Positions 44,415 to 56,010 of a DNA stretch of 64,000 bases are shown piece by piece. The notes under the pieces were generated by a model. That model did no database searches and had not been told where the DNA came from. It was given only the letters and a program-made list of their open reading frames with translations. The stretch is from Mucidula mucida (Eukaryota > Basidiomycota > Agaricomycetes > Agaricales > Physalacriaceae), in the NCBI GenBank assembly GCA_015501055.1, contig JADNYV010000082.1:62001-126000 (forward strand), in the 5' to 3' direction. Within the stretch, counting starts at the first letter, position 1. Each line of letters starts with the position of its first letter. Both the position numbers and the translations under genes were made by a program.

Positions 44415-46925
44415 GTGGCCGGATTTCTCTTCACAAAGAACACTGATAGATCAAGTTAGATCAGTAAGATTCCAGTAAGTACAAGCTCACCGAAGGATCT
44501 CAAGAGCCATAGTCTCAAATCAATCCTTGAGGATTGCATGGGATGGATAGAAATCACCGCAATCAGGATTGAACTTGTCACGACCAAGAATGTTTGTGTC
44601 GAAATGAAGACCAAATATACCCTTCCCTGAATGCTGCCACCAATGTAAACAGAATATCGCTTTCTGCCAGTTCCATTTGAGATGCCAGAGTTGAATGATT
44701 GGAAGTGCTCAGGTGTGGCGCTCAAATTATGTGTGACTTTTACGGAGTAAAGACTTCAGGTGCCGCATGCGATCAATAGAAAGCTGGTCACCGCCAATGA
44801 ACCAAATCCACTGCATGGCCCAGCTCTGGAGCACACGGAGCTGTGTAACTAGAAGGTTGTATAGTACATCCTTTACCCCCGAGTATGTAGATTCGTTGAT
44901 CCCTGTTGTTTTCATAGTGTAGATTTCGCTCTTTTTGTGGGAAAGGCGACAAATAGCATATTTCGAGGTGAACAGCTCCTCAACTTCGTTCCTAAACCGC
45001 CCCAATGCAGGTATGTGCTTTATCCACACACGAAGAATTGTCGCAGCCCCAATGCCTTCGATGTGATCCCATTTAATATCCTTTTCAAGGACCTCCAGTG
45101 TGAGATTCTTACGCCCGCCTTCGCTCATCTTCTTCTTCAATCGCTCTGGATCCAACGTCTCCGGTGACACGTTCCTCAGCATCACAATTGTTGCTGCTGT
45201 CCCACTCTGAACATCATCACAAGTCCCTAGAGTTTGCTGCCATGCGCGTCGCATCTTGTTGACGTTGTCGAAGACAATTTGAAACATAGGTGGTTTGGTC
45301 TCGGTCCGTTTCCCCATGCTACGTAGCTTGTTGCTGGCATCGTTTGCGAGAGTATGAAGAGCACTGCGGACACCATGATCACCAAGTGAAATACCCAGTC
45401 GGGAAGTGAACAACAGAATATCTCGGGGTACGTTACACAAGAATAGATAGATCCCAACTATTGTAGGAAATAGATTCGCAAGACAATATCGTAAGTGCAG
45501 AAGAGAGAGAATGAAGATAGTGATAGCCTAGAAACAAGTTCATTGATTAGATCCAAACATTGAATGAGTAATTGAACCTACGAGCCATGGATCACGACGT
45601 GTATGCGGCGGAACACCTGTTGAGTGCGAGTCTAGCGGCGGACTATCAGAAGCTTCAGGACGAGACACATCTGCATCATCGCCTGGGTCTGTCGAGTTCC
45701 CGTTGCTGGAATCTGGTACCTCGTTGTCCGGTACAGCTCCATCCATCAAGCGGAACTTCTTGTGTATTGCCCCTCCAACACCAACAGTTGCCATTGATGC
45801 AAAAAGGACCGGCGCTTGTTTCGCAAGCTGCTCCTGGACAGCCGGCATGTCCCAAGATAGAAGAGTATCCCACGTCAACGAGGTTCCCAGTCGACGAAGA
45901 AGAGATTCATCTTTGGCGAGCACTTTGGCCTCGCGGTCTATCTCTTCAAGGACAAGTTGGACAGATTGGTTGAGCATTGCCCCGCGAGTCGTGGTATGGA
46001 CAACACGCGGAGGAAGGGTAGGCTCAAGTCGTTGACTGGGAGGGAGGCCGTATTGCGGGAGATCGAACACAAGCGGAGGTGGATTTTGTGTCGTTGAATG
46101 AGAATGGGGATAGATGAGTTCGTAGATGATGTAGTCAGGGTGCTCCTCCTTGAATCTCGACTTTTGCCCTAGAAAGTTAGAGACCGTGGTTGCGACAGAC
46201 TGATGATTGTCGAAGGTGTCATGTCGGAACAGGACACTGAGAGCGTGCCCTAAGGTCCGAAAGCCTACACGCCACATGCAGTTTATCAGAATCTGGGCGC
46301 GGTCATCGTCTGTGACAACGTCTCCATACGCGTCCCAACGAAAGTCGGTCTGACTGGCTCGAGCAGCCGGAGGCTGATATTTTTGGGGAAAGACCCCCCG
46401 AAAAAGGCCATCTGAGAAACGTAGCTCCATCTCGCGCAGAGGATCAGACATCGCGGAGAGTTGGCTCGGGGGTGCAGATGAATTTGGTGTATAAACAAGA
46501 ACTGGAAGTTGAGGCATATGATTGTAGGGATATGGTTGGGGAGCCGGATGGTAGCGCGTAGGATGTACTTGTGAAGGCGTAGAAACGATGCTGGGCGCAT
46601 AGTTTACGCGTGGGATTGTATTCCAAGGACTCTGTAACGCAACCGGTGGCGATCGTTCTACTGCTCGGGCCTGTATGTTGTTGGGAGTGCTGTAAGAATT
46701 GTGGGGATCTGCCATAGGAACCTTTTTAAAAAAAAAAAGAGGACAGGAGAGTATATAGCCAAACATACTGTCTACAGGAGGAGGAGCTCTATCATCTCCC
46801 ATCTCATAATCTGATTCATCTTCCTCATCCTCTTGCCGCGAGGCGCAGAAGGGAACGAATCCGGATACGGGGACCATATGCTTTCTAGTAGAACAAGACC
46901 GGTTGTCGGATCCATCGTGTATCAT
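44415..46925 (-). pseudogene. DUF6589 protein gene, 3' end interrupted by an LTR
   Basis: Large family known in Agaricomycetes, function unassigned. The N-terminal exon block (45540-46925) is Pro/Ser-rich with an acidic DEEDESDYEMGDD patch, then FRWDAYGDVVTDDDRAQILI. After an intron, LLHLRYCLANLFPTIVGIYL and the DUF6589 hallmarks FDNVNKMRRAWQQTLG, SGTAATIVMLRNVSPETLD, WVKHIPALGRFRNEVE and WFIGGDQLSIDRM. A further intron (donor after KSLL) leads to LPIIQLWHLKWNWQKA and DTNILGRDKFNPDCGDF, followed by TGA at 44520-44522. Downstream sequence still looks spliced (GTGAGC..CTATCAG) and then meets the LTR at 44414, so the 3' part is displaced or lost. The start may be MIHDGSDNRSC (46925) or MADPHNSYS (46715). 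Confidence 0.7.
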
Positions 46926-47293
46926 ACATATATCGCGTCGAAAGTACGATGAGCGGATAAGACAAAGTGACGAACGAAACAGGAACGATCGGTAACCCTA
47001 ACCCACGTACAAGCCGGCCTGCCGCTCGTGCTTTTTTGAACTCCGAAGTGAGCCTCACAGGGTACCCCCACATAGGCTCAAGACTAGACCTAGGCCTTCC
47101 TTCCAATAAACGTTATCCCAACGTTATCCACCCACCAGCATTACACACCACGTGACGTTTGGCCCCTGCCGTGCCTGCGCGAAATTCGCCCCAGTCATGT
47201 CAACCTCGTTGATACCTTTTCAACGGCGCTCAAGCGTGTTGAATTAGCGTCGAAATAGCCTGCATTGTACAGTAGATATGAAGCAATTGTCCC
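46926..47293. other. Intergenic, no gene seen
   Basis: Upstream region of the DUF6589 gene. No coding frame or repeat recognised. Confidence 0.4.
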
Positions 47294-47821
47294 CTATAGT
47301 GTTTTTGGGGCCCTCAAATCCGCCAAAATCGCCGGAGTCCTAGGGTCATTGATTACTCCCGGTGCTTGTACTTGGGTACATTGTACAGCCTCAGGGAAAT
47401 AGCCGACGGGTGCCGGTGAATTACCAGGTTCGAAGGACCTTGAAAGCCCCTCATCTTGTGTATGCCGCCGCCTGCGAAGACTCGACCGCCGTCGCACTAG
47501 CTGGAAGTGTTTTGTGGAATATGCGTAGTAATTGTGCCCGGTCCTCTGCTGCCTTTTTTCGCTTCTCGATCCGCTGCCTGTATGTCCAGATGAGCTGGCA
47601 CCCAGTGCACTTCGACTCGTATCCCGGGATGTTTCCGCTGGACGTTGTTGACTGCTTGGTCTTTCATTTATGTTATCGACCTCCATCGCCCACGCGGTAC
47701 TCATTCTGTCTGAGCTTAAGCTTTCATTTCGTCTACTCGTCCGTCTGCGTAATGTATACATTTTATCAGGCTTCATCTCGACGACTCTAGTTCGCCCAAA
47801 TTCGTGGGGCAGCACTTCCAT
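47294..47821 (-). CDS. Hypothetical protein, Ser/Arg-rich
   Basis: Single open frame of 175 codons starting MEVLPHEFGRTRVVEMKPDK. The product is rich in Arg and Ser (RRRSSLRRRRHTQDEG), with no recognised domain, signal peptide or membrane segment. Its opening overlaps another open frame on the same strand, and no promoter is evident. It could be a chance frame or the last exon of a longer gene. Confidence 0.25.
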   Translation of the reverse strand: MEVLPHEFGRTRVVEMKPDKMYTLRRRTSRRNESLSSDRMSTAWAMEVDNINERPSSQQRPAETSRDTSRSALGASSSGHTGSGSRSEKRQQRTGHNYYAYSTKHFQLVRRRSSLRRRRHTQDEGLSRSFEPGNSPAPVGYFPEAVQCTQVQAPGVINDPRTPAILADLRAPKTL

Positions 47822-48011
47822 TCTGGGCTGGACGTCTCGCTTTTTCTTCCGTATTTCTTATAACGATGTCCTTCCACGTGCATTCCAACTGTCAGTGGGC
47901 AACATGTAAGAACACTTTTCTGTTCATCATTGCGGAAAACATGTGCATAAAGCACGTACTTATGTCTGTAGCATCGCTCTCTCTAATTGACCCCCACCTG
48001 AGTCGCTCAAG

Positions 48012-50177
48012 ATGTCGTCTGTGTCTAATGTGAAGAAGAAAGGAAAAGATACACTCCCAGTCGTAGTGGCAGCAGTAAAGACCGTCAAGGTACGTGGTGC
48101 ATCCTGTCAATACACCTCATCATGCTGAGTATGCTTGTAGGACGCCACAAGCGGCGTGGTAGTTCTTGCTCCTGCAACCGCCATTGCCGTAGCAATCGTG
48201 CAAAAGCTAGCAAAGGCGGTTGACAACGCGGACCGTTGTAACTTGATGATAGAGTGCATCGTTAACCTTTTAAACGCGGTCGCCAAGGGATGTGAAGGCG
48301 CATCGGGGAAGCCGGAAGTAACAGACAGAGTCAAGACGTTGGAACAGTACGTTCAGGAGCTTTTTGAGTTTCTCATCTCACTGCGACTATAACAGCGACC
48401 TGGAGGAGATTTGCAAGAGTGTGGAGGCAGTGATGAAAGCTCAAAATCGCTGGCGCTATGTGGTTCCTGAGAAATACGGGAGTCAGCTGGATGCTTTGGA
48501 TTCAAAAATGAAACATTGCTTAGACAAGTACCAGGTGTGTCATTGCGAATCCTTTAGTTTTTTCGTCGTTCTCAAGGGTTCACATGTAGATAACAGCCAT
48601 TGCATACAATGTTGAGCATCAGAATAGAGAACTTAGGCTCGTGAGCGAGGCTATGGAACGTCTGAATGGCAAGTTAGGACAGTCGAGTATTAGCGGAGTG
48701 GACCCGAACGGGGTAGGTTAACCATTCGTTCTCGCTGCACCCCAATCCTGATAGAGCAAATTGGTGTGCAGCTCACGGCCGACGAAGAACTTACTACTGG
48801 GACATGCGAATGTCCACCAACAATACTGGCAGTAACGCGTTGGCTTCAGAAACAGGCTCCGTGGAGTAGTATTGGCGATATCGCGCCGAACATTGCTCAG
48901 GATGTGATCAATATGCTTCAGTCGGTATAGTGATGTTGCTGATACTGTGTCGTCATACTAACATCTATTCAGTACCTTGACCTCAACCCCGCTTACGAAA
49001 CTCAATATCGAGGGAAGCTTATGAAGTCCTTGTATGCATTGGCCATGCATTACAATGCGCTTCCACGCCAGCTAGATGTTCGGACATCTGATATCAACAG
49101 TGTCGACGATGCCCCACGGTGTGGCGGAGGTTACTTTGCAGTAAGTGTTCTTGTTCCAAGAAACAATAATTCGTCCATGGACATGCAGGATATCCACGGA
49201 GGCAAGTATCAGGGAAGATCAGTATGCTTGAAGGTCCTGCGAATACATTCTCACGGGCCACTACGAATGGATCTGGTGAAGAAGGTATAACAACGCTCTC
49301 GTTCGCTTTTGCTACGACTATAGACCCGAGATATTAGGCGTTTTGTGAGGAAGCTTTGACGTGGTGACAGTTCTCTCATCCCAATATTCTTCGTTTATAT
49401 GGCGTCAGCGCTGAGGTTATTCCTGGGCGTCTTTGTTTGCTCTCGCCGTGGATGGATGATGGTAACGTCAATGACTATTTGAGACGCCATCCGCATCACG
49501 ATCGTTGGCAATGTGTGCGTCAATCTTCTTGGATATACTTAATTGGCGCTGGTACTGATTTGACTCCTCAAACTCTGGGATGTCGCTTCCGGTATGGAGT
49601 ACCTGCATAGCCTCAATCCCTGTGTCGTACACGGAAACATACGCGGAGTAAGTTTTTGGTACTTCGTTTTCTAACATATAAGGAAAGTTGTTCTCTCCAG
49701 ACAAACATTCTAGTGACAGAAGATGCACACTGCTGCCTAGCCGATTTTGGAATCAGTCGCGTTGAAGGAACGCCACCGACGGATCAAGCTTTGGTTTCCC
49801 GAGGCGCCATTCGATGGCTTCCAGCCGAATCATTCGATGACGAGTCGGAGGATAACCCAGTGTTGCCGAAGAAAATTGATACTTACTCGTTTGGTTGCAC
49901 CGTCATTGAGGTCAGTTCTCTCAGTCACACAGTATCGTGCACGTTGACAGTGGACTGATAGATCTAGACTGGACAGCCACCATACGCGGCGTTGCGCACG
50001 GACGCTGCCGTTCTTAAGCACATTCTCTCAAAGACACCACCTCCTCAACCGCTCCCACACATACTCCCAACTACAATATGGGACGCGGTTGTGGCTCCCT
50101 GTGTATCATTCTACCCACAAGATCGGCCCTCATCTTCGGCAATCCTTGACGCCCTTCGTAAACTGGCGAAGCCTTGA
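48012..50177 (+). pseudogene. MLKL-like protein: helical-bundle N-terminus plus TKL pseudokinase
   Basis: Exon 1 MSSVSNVKKKGKDTLPVVVA (48012), then a hydrophobic helix (SGVVVLAPATAIAVAIVQKL) and further helices (RCNLMIECIVNLLNAVAKG, KYGSQLDALDSKMKHC) resembling the four-helix N-terminal domain of fungal MLKL-like/HeLo proteins. The kinase fold has YQGRSVCLKVLR (ATP lysine), HPNILRLYGVSAEVIPGR, DVASGMEYLHS, CVVHGNIRG (catalytic HRD Asp replaced by Asn, 49636-49638), LADFGISRVEG (DFG kept), AIRWLPAE (APE-like), DTYSFGC and PQDRPSS. A TGA at 49365-49367 lies where relatives have Arg between W and Q (a CGA-to-TGA change). The acceptor before LWDVASG lacks AG. So this is a pseudokinase by motif and probably a broken gene as well. 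Ten or so introns; the GLTP gene follows 253 bp downstream. Confidence 0.65.
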
Positions 50178-50430
50178 GCAATGCATACCAGCCAGCCCCC
50201 TCCAAATCGCAAAATACTATACCTCCCATGATTTATGCTTCCTACGTATAACCTTTATTCAACGCCGTTTCTAAATTCGTTTACATCTACGCGGTATAAT
50301 TAATTGTCATAGCTACATCGAATCAGAGCCGGGATGATCTATGAAACGTTCGCAACGTGCAGCGTTCAGTGACATTTATGTACGGCGATCATGATGATCG
50401 ATGAAATCATGCAAGTTGCCTCTTTCCGTC

Positions 50431-51192
50431 ATGCAGCAGCAGCAGCCCTACTTTGAGAGCGTCAAAGTACACTCCCTGCTTCCCTTTCCCTTTCCCTCTG
50501 AGTCTAACACCCTCTCCTCCTCCTTAGTCCTTCGCCGACGTCCCGATCCACGATGACGGGATCGACGCGCACGCGTTCCTCGAGGCGTCCGACGGCCTCG
50601 TGGGCATGTTCGACCTCCTCGGCTCAGGCGTCTTTGGCTTCGTGCAGTCCGATATCCGGAACAACATACGCGTGAGCCTTGCACTTTCTTTCTTGGCTCG
50701 AGTAAACGGTCCTGGACCTAGGACGTCCGCACGCACTACCACGCCCTCGAGCGGCCCAAGACCGTGGAAGTGATGCTCCCGGGGTGGGGCGACCCGGGCC
50801 GCGGCGCACTCGTGCGCCTCGTGCGCGGGCTGGCGTTCACGTGTGTCGCGCTGCAGAACATGCAGGCGCACCCCGCGCGCGACCTCCATGCGTGCTTCAA
50901 GGCGTCGTATGACAGCGTGCTTAGGCATCATCATTCTTTTGTCATTCGCTCTGTCGTTAACGTGCGTTTGTCCTTTGTTCTCTTGCGTGTGTGATGATGT
51001 TGATTGAAAGCGGGAATTTACTAGGTTGCCCTCCGCGCTGTCCCGCACCGCAAGGATTTCTACTCCCGGATAGCGCAGGGAGCGCCACATGACAAGCTAG
51101 ATGAGGAGCTGAGGAGGTGGCTGGCTGGTCTGGATACCATTGTGATTAGGCTCACGGTGTTTCTGAAGGAGGGCGGCTTTGGGGTTGTTTGA
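50431..51192 (+). CDS. Glycolipid transfer protein (GLTP / HET-C2 type)
   Basis: Cytosolic protein that binds and shuttles glycosphingolipids between membranes. Four exons: 50431-50466 (MQQQQPYFESVK), 50528-50671, 50722-50961, 51026-51192. The GLTP fold is seen in FLEASDGLVGMFDLLGSGVF, then VQSDIRNNI, which supplies the sugar-headgroup Asp and Asn (D-x3-N), ALVRLVRGLAFTCVALQNMQ, and YDSVLRHHHSFVIRSVV with the ligand-binding His. The usual Trp of the central helix (W-L-K-R-G-L) is replaced: here the helix reads VRLVRGLAF, so headgroup stacking may differ. The length (about 195 residues) is normal for a single-domain GLTP. Same strand as the MLKL-like gene, 253 bp away. In Podospora the GLTP HET-C2 takes part in heterokaryon incompatibility. 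Confidence 0.85.
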
Positions 51193-54064
51193 TTTCTTCA
51201 TCATTTTGACGGTTGGTACTGTTGATTTCACGATTATCTGCTCCCAATACCGCCAGTGGCGCATCTATATCCACTTTGTCTGACTGCTGAGGATTTCCTT
51301 TAGCTAGATGCTCAGTTTCTTCGATACGGGCTGCTTTTTTTTCTTGTATATATGTACATTGTACAGTACTTACTTAGTACCTGGATGTTTTACCGCAAGT
51401 GTTAACAGCTATGTGAGAGAAAGGATGGCACTCAGTGTACGAGATCAAGTTTAGAGGAAGAAGCTTGCAGAGCTCAGCCTTATCGTCATGTCTTTGGGTC
51501 AAGTCAAAAGGCTGATAAGACGCGACATAGATATGCCATTCTAGAGTCAAATGACAAAATGAAGGAAAGGGACGGTATATCAAAAGGGCTGACCTTGACA
51601 AGGTAGTAGCGTAGGTAGCAAGAATACATCTGCGGAGAAAGATATGGGTGTTATAATGGCAGAAAGAGATGGGCGTATCTTAGATGCGCGCCCACTGTAT
51701 ATCTGACCGGTGGTGCTGCACCTCAGATCAATTGCTTTTTGGTTGCTTCTTCGGTCCGACTGGGAAACCTAGAAGCACGATACCGATGTGATTACAGACA
51801 ACCTTTTCACTGAGAGCCGCCTCGATGGTTCAGAGGCGCACGCGAGGGAGGTGGGCGATCACTTCTAGTATGTGAGTGAGTGCGGGTACATTTAGAACCA
51901 CGGCGCGTACATTGACAATTCCCTAGTGCCCCAGCGTAGCTGCTACGCGTATTACTTTGGCCGAGCCACCGTGGCCTACTTTGATTCACATTTTTACCGG
52001 TGATTCAAAGAATCTCCGTGTATCCGTTACAGGTTAAGGTATGGCTACCAGTGTCCAAGTTGCAAGATACAGTAATATATTCTTGCATATACTTGGCCTC
52101 ACTGGAGTTGTACAGATAGCACTGTTAATCGAGGCTTAGAGCTTTCCACGCGTATTCCAAAGGCGCAACGATGCTCAAGGCTCAAGCAATCTGATCTCAA
52201 CTGGCGCTACTATGTAATAAATAACAACTTCAGATACTCCATTCTGCACTGGTCAATGGTACATTTCATACTACAACTTGCTCTCTTCAATGATTGAACT
52301 ATTTTCTAATGGCGTACAAGAACCCATCGTATCCTTTGCTTCCAACGGTACCGATGACAGTCGCTTCGACCTCCCTGTAATTCTGAATGGCCTTGAAAAG
52401 ACGACAAACACTCTCCGGCTCGGCCCACTCTGCACGTTTCTTGCCAAAGTTGGACACTTCGCCATTCTGGACCACGTTGTCGACCATTCAGCATATCACG
52501 CCACTGTTGGGATCATTTCTATGGCAGCTATGTTGTGGGTCACAAAAGTCGTTTTTTTTTTTGGCCGCGAATCGCAGGCAGGCGTCTCGTCATTTTATCG
52601 GCAGTAGAATGTTGCTCAACGTACTAGTTCAAGTTCGGAAAGACACATATCACGTTTGAATGTGAAGTCCTCCCGTCATCATTGATTTTCCGTCACAGCG
52701 GCTTTCTCCCAAGTAATTCCACGCTGGCGAGTGTGCATGTCATTCAGTCCAAGGACTGGTCTAAGTCGGGCTGTGTGCTTTCCTGCCATGTTCTTGTATA
52801 TGTGTAAGGCAAGTCACACAAACTTTGTCTTGCACATAAGAGGTGTTTGGATAGGGAGCAAAATGTGGGGATGGGGGTTGTGGGGGGACACAACAATGCT
52901 GCCAAGCGGCTGTCAAAGTGTGGAGGTGGATGCCCGACTTGGAGAGGCAGAGGACGATGTCGTGCCCAGTACACAAGGAGAATGGGTTTGAGGGAAGGAG
53001 AGAGTAAACCCAAACATACCACACGGAGCACGCAACACTCACTGAGGGTGTACTTGAACCAACCAGACCCGAATCTCCACACAAAGCAGTGTGAGTAGAA
53101 CAAGGTAAGCCTGTTTCTGGAAGTAGGTAGCAAAGGCAGGTTGTAGAGGAATAATGAGTGTTGATATGGTGAAAGCAGGTCTTGATTGATGTGAGGCAAA
53201 GCAAGAGGTAAAAGAGGGAAGAGTAGAGGTTGATAGGTCATCTATAGGGAGAGGGAGGTGATCTGATGAGGTAAGGTCAGAAGTGAGGTGAGGTGAGGTA
53301 GAGGTGAGGTGAGAGAGGAGAGGCTGGCTATTTTCTAGGCCAAGTGGATGGCAAACCCGGAGGAGAGCAGAGCCCGGATAACAAAAGTGAAAATGGACCC
53401 ACCAACACATATAAAAAATTGCTCACTTCACAATACGACTCGGTCTCCACCCTACTTTCCAAGTCGCCAGGCTGCAAACTGAGGGACCGGTGTTGTACTC
53501 ATTACTGCCGTAGGTATGAGAAGATCCAAAGAGGAGGAGAATGAGGGGAGGAGAGCTATTGACACGGATTGCCAGTGGCGGTCGCGTCGAGCAAGACGCA
53601 CACGATCGCGGGCCCGAAATAGATCAGACAGTCCTTGACGATGTCATCGATATCGGGCCGGCTTAAGACTACACAGTGTTACACTCCTTGCCTTATCTAA
53701 CACTGACGCTAGCCGTTCGCAAGCTCACGTAGCTTTAGCTAACAATAATAGTACTTAGATGTCTTACCACGAGTGTTTAAACTAAGTTGCATCGAAAAGG
53801 CGCGCCTATGGATCCCGCGTCTTAGTTCACCACGGCATTTGTACCACGTCGAAAACTCCGGCGCATACTAACTACAGTCGCCGTCAATCATAAACTCTGA
53901 GCAGAACCACAATACGCACACGCCGACCCCGCAGCAGCTTGAGATGATGATGATAATGCATTACAACTACGTATGGAGGGACAGACCATCTACTGAAAAT
54001 AATCCAAAACTTGGTATATACATAAAGCACGAAAACATTAGTCACAACAATAACAACACACACT
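51193..54064. other. Long stretch without a recognisable gene
   Basis: Includes a purine-rich strand (about 52900-53540) with a short GAGGTGAGGT-type repeat at about 53279-53315. That composition creates long open frames on the opposite strand without recognisable product. No tRNA, LTR or repeat A copy was seen. Confidence 0.4.
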
Positions 54065-55837
54065 TTAAAAGTCCTCGCCCACCCTCTCCTCACACACAAC
54101 AATCGCCCTACCCATCGTCCTTCTCGCCTCCACCGCCCGATTAACGAGCGCGACATTTAAACTCGGGTCGCCCGCCACAACCACCCGGCCCAGGTTGGGC
54201 CACACCGGCACGCGATACATATCGTCCGTCTTCTCGTCCACCAACAGCCTAAAGAACGCATTCGCATACAGCCCAGCCAGCGACAGCGTCGTCAACTGCG
54301 GAAACGCGCGCACCGCACTCGAATCTACACTGATCAACCCTTTAATCGACGACAGTGTGAGGTGCCGCAGGACAGGGTACGACGTGCAGTGCACTCGAAA
54401 GTACACGAGAATGCGACACCAGTCCGAGGATGTCACGTCTCGCATAGTCAGCGACTCGAGCGCGGGAATGCTGAATATCTGCAAGAACGGGCATATCGTC
54501 GGCTGGCCCTGGCTGAAGAGGCGAATCTCGAGCGACTTGAGGGAAGGTATGCTGATAGACGGGCGGGTATGGCGTTCAAGGAGCTTTGCGGCGGTGTTGT
54601 CAATGTGTAGAAGCAGCGACTCGAGGTTGGGGGAGCCGCTGAGCATATCGGCAAGAAGAGGATAGGTGGGCCATACGACGAAGCGCAGCTCGAGAGTGGT
54701 AAGGTCCTTGAGGGGAAATGCGAGCCACGAAAGGTTGACTCTGTTTAGACGGACATGAGCGAGACGCGGGGAGAGACCGTTGCGGAAAAAGCTGGTGATG
54801 GGTGGAGAGATGGAGTCGTGGTATTTGAGGGAAGTGATCTCGAGCGTTTCAAGGAGGGGGGCCGAGACCTTTTTGAGGTTGGTCAATGCAGTGGGGAGCT
54901 CCTGTACGGAGGTGAGGGTGATGCGAAGGGAGCGCCATCGATTGGACTCGGGGGTGAGCTGGGCAAAGACGGTCTTGGCTGACAGGTTGCGACAGTCGAT
55001 GCTGATGTCGAGGGGCAGCGACTGTGATCGTGTGAGGTGCTCGGTGACCCAGGCAATGGGATTCCGGAAATCCTTGATATTTGGCAGCTTGTCGACTGCC
55101 TTTTTTGAGCGGGATACATGGAGGGTTGTCCAGAGTGCTGGGGTGTGTATGGCCACCTGTCGCCATCGATGACAGACGTGCATGACTGTCGTCATAAACG
55201 GTGTTATTTTCTTGACCGTGATAGGCACATATGGCGACTTTGGCTCGCACAGCGACGGGTATGTCAGTGCTGAGCCCGCCTCAAAAATCAGGGTAAGCAG
55301 CTCGTTGGGGAGGGTGTGGATGATGTTTGAGGTGGACATGTCCTCCATGTCGTCGGGCGACCAGCGACTCGCCGCCGTTGTCGAGTAGAGGGTATGGCCG
55401 ACTTCCATGTCAAAGCCCTACAGACGTTAGCCTAGTCTATTACCAACTAATCGCACTCACTCTGGATATGCCGAATCCACCGCGGCGTAGGGTCTCTGAC
55501 GGGGTCGAGGGCTTGGACTGGCAGCTACGCTCAGGGCGCGACGACTGGCCGCGGTCGTTCCCAATGTCCTCATCGTCCGACTCGAATGAACGGTAGAGAT
55601 GCCTCGGCGTCGGGTTGATAGGTAGCGACGCCTGGCGTGTATTGCCAATGACGTTGGGCGAGCTGACCGACGCCGGCACCGAGCAGCATGCATCCATTTC
55701 CAACAGCGAGCTCTCGTCGTCGTCGCCCTTGAGGTTGATGCGTCCGTGCCGCCGTTTGAGCGTACTGGAAAATCTGTCAGACGACCACAACACCTGCATC
55801 GCTGCGCTACCCACCTCATCTCTGCGGCAATATCCAT
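54065..55837 (-). CDS. F-box / leucine-rich-repeat-like protein
   Basis: Short exon 1 (MDIAAEM, ATG 55837) is spliced to STLKRRHGRINLKG. An acidic/Ser-rich N-terminal part (FESDDEDIGNDRG) leads, across an intron at about 55393-55435, to HTLPNELLTLIFEAGSAL, the F-box. MHVCHRWRQVAIHTPALW completes it; this Pro-Ala-Leu-Trp ending is the standard Agaricomycete F-box. The remaining 330 residues show irregular leucine-rich repeats (LAHVRLNRVNLSWLAF, LESLLLHIDN, LKSLEIRLFS, LTTLSLAGL). Likely an SCF ubiquitin-ligase substrate adaptor; the substrate is unknown. The second exon is a single unbroken 447-codon frame. Divergent from the ECM11-like gene with only about 170 bp between the start codons, suggesting a shared promoter. 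Confidence 0.82.
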
Positions 55838-56010
55838 TAAAAGGGCAATCGGTCGTGGTCGACGTCGGCAGCGATGTCCACGACGATGGGCTCAACAATG
55901 AGCTGGGCGCTGGGCGTTAAGCGAGAGATGCACAGCCACCCTTCCAGTGCGATCCACGTGTCCGGTCCTTGCCAAACACCGCCACGCTTTTCTGCTTTCT
56001 TTCCACCATC

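Noticed and set aside
46723..46770. Intron between PPPVDS and VPMADPHNS in the DUF6589 gene
   Set aside because: The GTATGT donor and AAAAAG acceptor would change the frame of the downstream block; reading through, or starting at 46715, keeps it open.
52278..52607. Plus-strand open frame of 109 codons
   Set aside because: No recognisable domain, an equally long frame on the opposite strand, and no promoter or splice context.
53279..53320. GAGGTGAGGT repeats considered as a CRISPR array or minisatellite
   Set aside because: The unit is about 5-10 bp, without spacers; it is simple-sequence DNA in a eukaryotic genome.
52744..53410. Minus-strand open frames rich in Leu/Pro/Ser
   Set aside because: They mirror the purine-rich composition of the plus strand, which is poor in stop codons in complement; no family resemblance.
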